Source: Bacillota bacterium
GTDB lineage: Bacteria; Bacillota; DTU030
Assembly: GCA_012841005.1 (NCBI GenBank)
Contig: DUVO01000251.1
Coordinates: 1-5,222 of the forward strand
Length of the DNA stretch: 5,222 bases
Direction: 5' to 3'
The first letter of the stretch is position 1. Each line of letters opens with the position of its first letter. The translations under genes and the position numbers were made by a program. The notes beneath the pieces were generated by a model. The model made no database searches, had not been told where the DNA came from, and saw only the letters and a program-made list of their open reading frames with translations. This document shows positions 4,785-5,222 of this stretch, one piece after another.

Positions 4785-5222
4785 ATGGGCAGGGTGCTGG
4801 TATTTTTCCTGATAGTTATGGTGGTATTGGCCGGGACGGGGATTTTCGACCAGATTGGGCAGCGGGAGGGAGGGGAGGTTCCCCAGGATGTGCTCCGTCT
4901 CCATATCAGGGCCCACAGCGATGCCCCGCGGGACCAGGAAACAAAACTGGCCGTCCGGGATGCTGTTTTGGCTGTCCTTGCCCCAGGGCTGAGGAGGGCG
5001 GCTTCGGCAGCTGAAGCCTGCCAGCTGGTTAAGGGGCAGATTGGCGAGATAACGGCGGCGGCCCGGAAGGAATTACAGCGCCGGGGCAATCAGGAGCCTG
5101 TTACTGTCCGCCTCGACCGCACTTACTTTCCTACCCGGCAGTATGACGGTATTACCTTTCCCGCCGGAGAATACCTGGCCCTGCAAATTTTCCTCGGTGA
5201 GGGTGCGGGGACCAATTGGTGG
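4785..5222 (+). CDS. spoIIR: Stage II sporulation protein R, 3' end outside window
   Basis: 146 codons, open to the window edge; the full protein is usually around 200 residues or more. SpoIIR is made in the forespore under sigma-F, exported to the space between the two membranes, and triggers the SpoIIGA protease that processes pro-sigma-E in the mother cell. The ATG at 4785 follows AGGGGAGGG (4771-4779) by 5 bases. Residues 4-19 (VLVFFLIVMVVLAGTG) form the signal/anchor segment. LRLHIRAHSD (37-46), followed by DQETKLAVRDAVL (50-62), is the N-terminal family signature (more often LRLHVIANSD). YFPTRQYDG (114-122), FPAGEYLALQI (125-135) and the start of the GTNWW motif (142-146) complete the pattern just before the cut. 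The cysteine-containing motif expected right after NWW lies outside. The gene has its own sigma-F-type promoter and is separated from fbp by a hairpin, so the two are independently regulated. Identification is firm. Confidence 0.95.
   Translation, partial: MGRVLVFFLIVMVVLAGTGIFDQIGQREGGEVPQDVLRLHIRAHSDAPRDQETKLAVRDAVLAVLAPGLRRAASAAEACQLVKGQIGEITAAARKELQRRGNQEPVTVRLDRTYFPTRQYDGITFPAGEYLALQIFLGEGAGTNWW

Noticed and set aside
4751..5089. Open frame of 112 codons on the - strand opposite spoIIR
   Set aside because: SpoIIR on the + strand carries clear family motifs and promoter signals; the antisense frame has none.
1..5222. CRISPR array, tRNA/rRNA gene, insertion sequence or integration site
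   Set aside because: No regularly spaced direct repeats, tRNA-like cloverleaf, transposase motif or flanking terminal repeats were seen by reading both strands.

Overview
The window reads as a stretch of chromosome from a spore-forming, probably thermophilic clostridial Firmicute. The evidence is a spoIIR gene, strong GGAGG-type ribosome binding sites, moderately GC-rich coding sequence with AT-rich regulatory gaps, and an archaeal-type fructose-bisphosphate aldolase/phosphatase. This combination fits Moorella or a close relative; that is inferred from gene content, not from a database match. All credible genes lie on the + strand.

Layout. 1-440: C-terminal half of eutJ, the actin/Hsp70-like protein of ethanolamine microcompartment operons, presumably the end of an operon lying to the left. 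441-659: gap without a gene. 660-2018: a 452-residue SEC-C zinc-motif protein with a TFIIB/HTH-like C-terminus. 2083-2358: a CsoR-family copper-type repressor with an intact Cys-His-Cys site. 2433-2624: a 63-residue protein with two membrane helices. 2625-2832: a structured gap holding a possible terminator, a 39-base imperfect inverted repeat and a sigma-A-like promoter. 2833-3342: a disturbed region with a short hydrophobic ORF and a gene split by an apparent one-base loss in an A run. 3343-3543: AT-rich leader with dyads. 3544-4650: bifunctional FBP aldolase/phosphatase with all expected active-site residues, closed by a GC hairpin. 4718-4745: a near-ideal sigma-F promoter. 4785 to the window end: spoIIR, cut by the window edge.

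How the parts relate. This is not one pathway. EutJ belongs to ethanolamine catabolism; FBP aldolase/phosphatase supplies fructose 6-phosphate by gluconeogenesis; SpoIIR signals from forespore to mother cell during sporulation. The SEC-C gene, the CsoR gene and the small membrane-protein gene may be co-transcribed, since the gaps are 64 and 74 bases and hold no clear terminator. The CsoR protein has no copper ATPase or chaperone beside it here, so its target is open; the inverted repeat at 2707-2745 is one candidate operator. The most useful observations are the sigma-F promoter, the frameshift at the 3117-3120 A run (perhaps one of three like it), the operator-like repeat abutting a promoter, and the SEC-C/HTH architecture.
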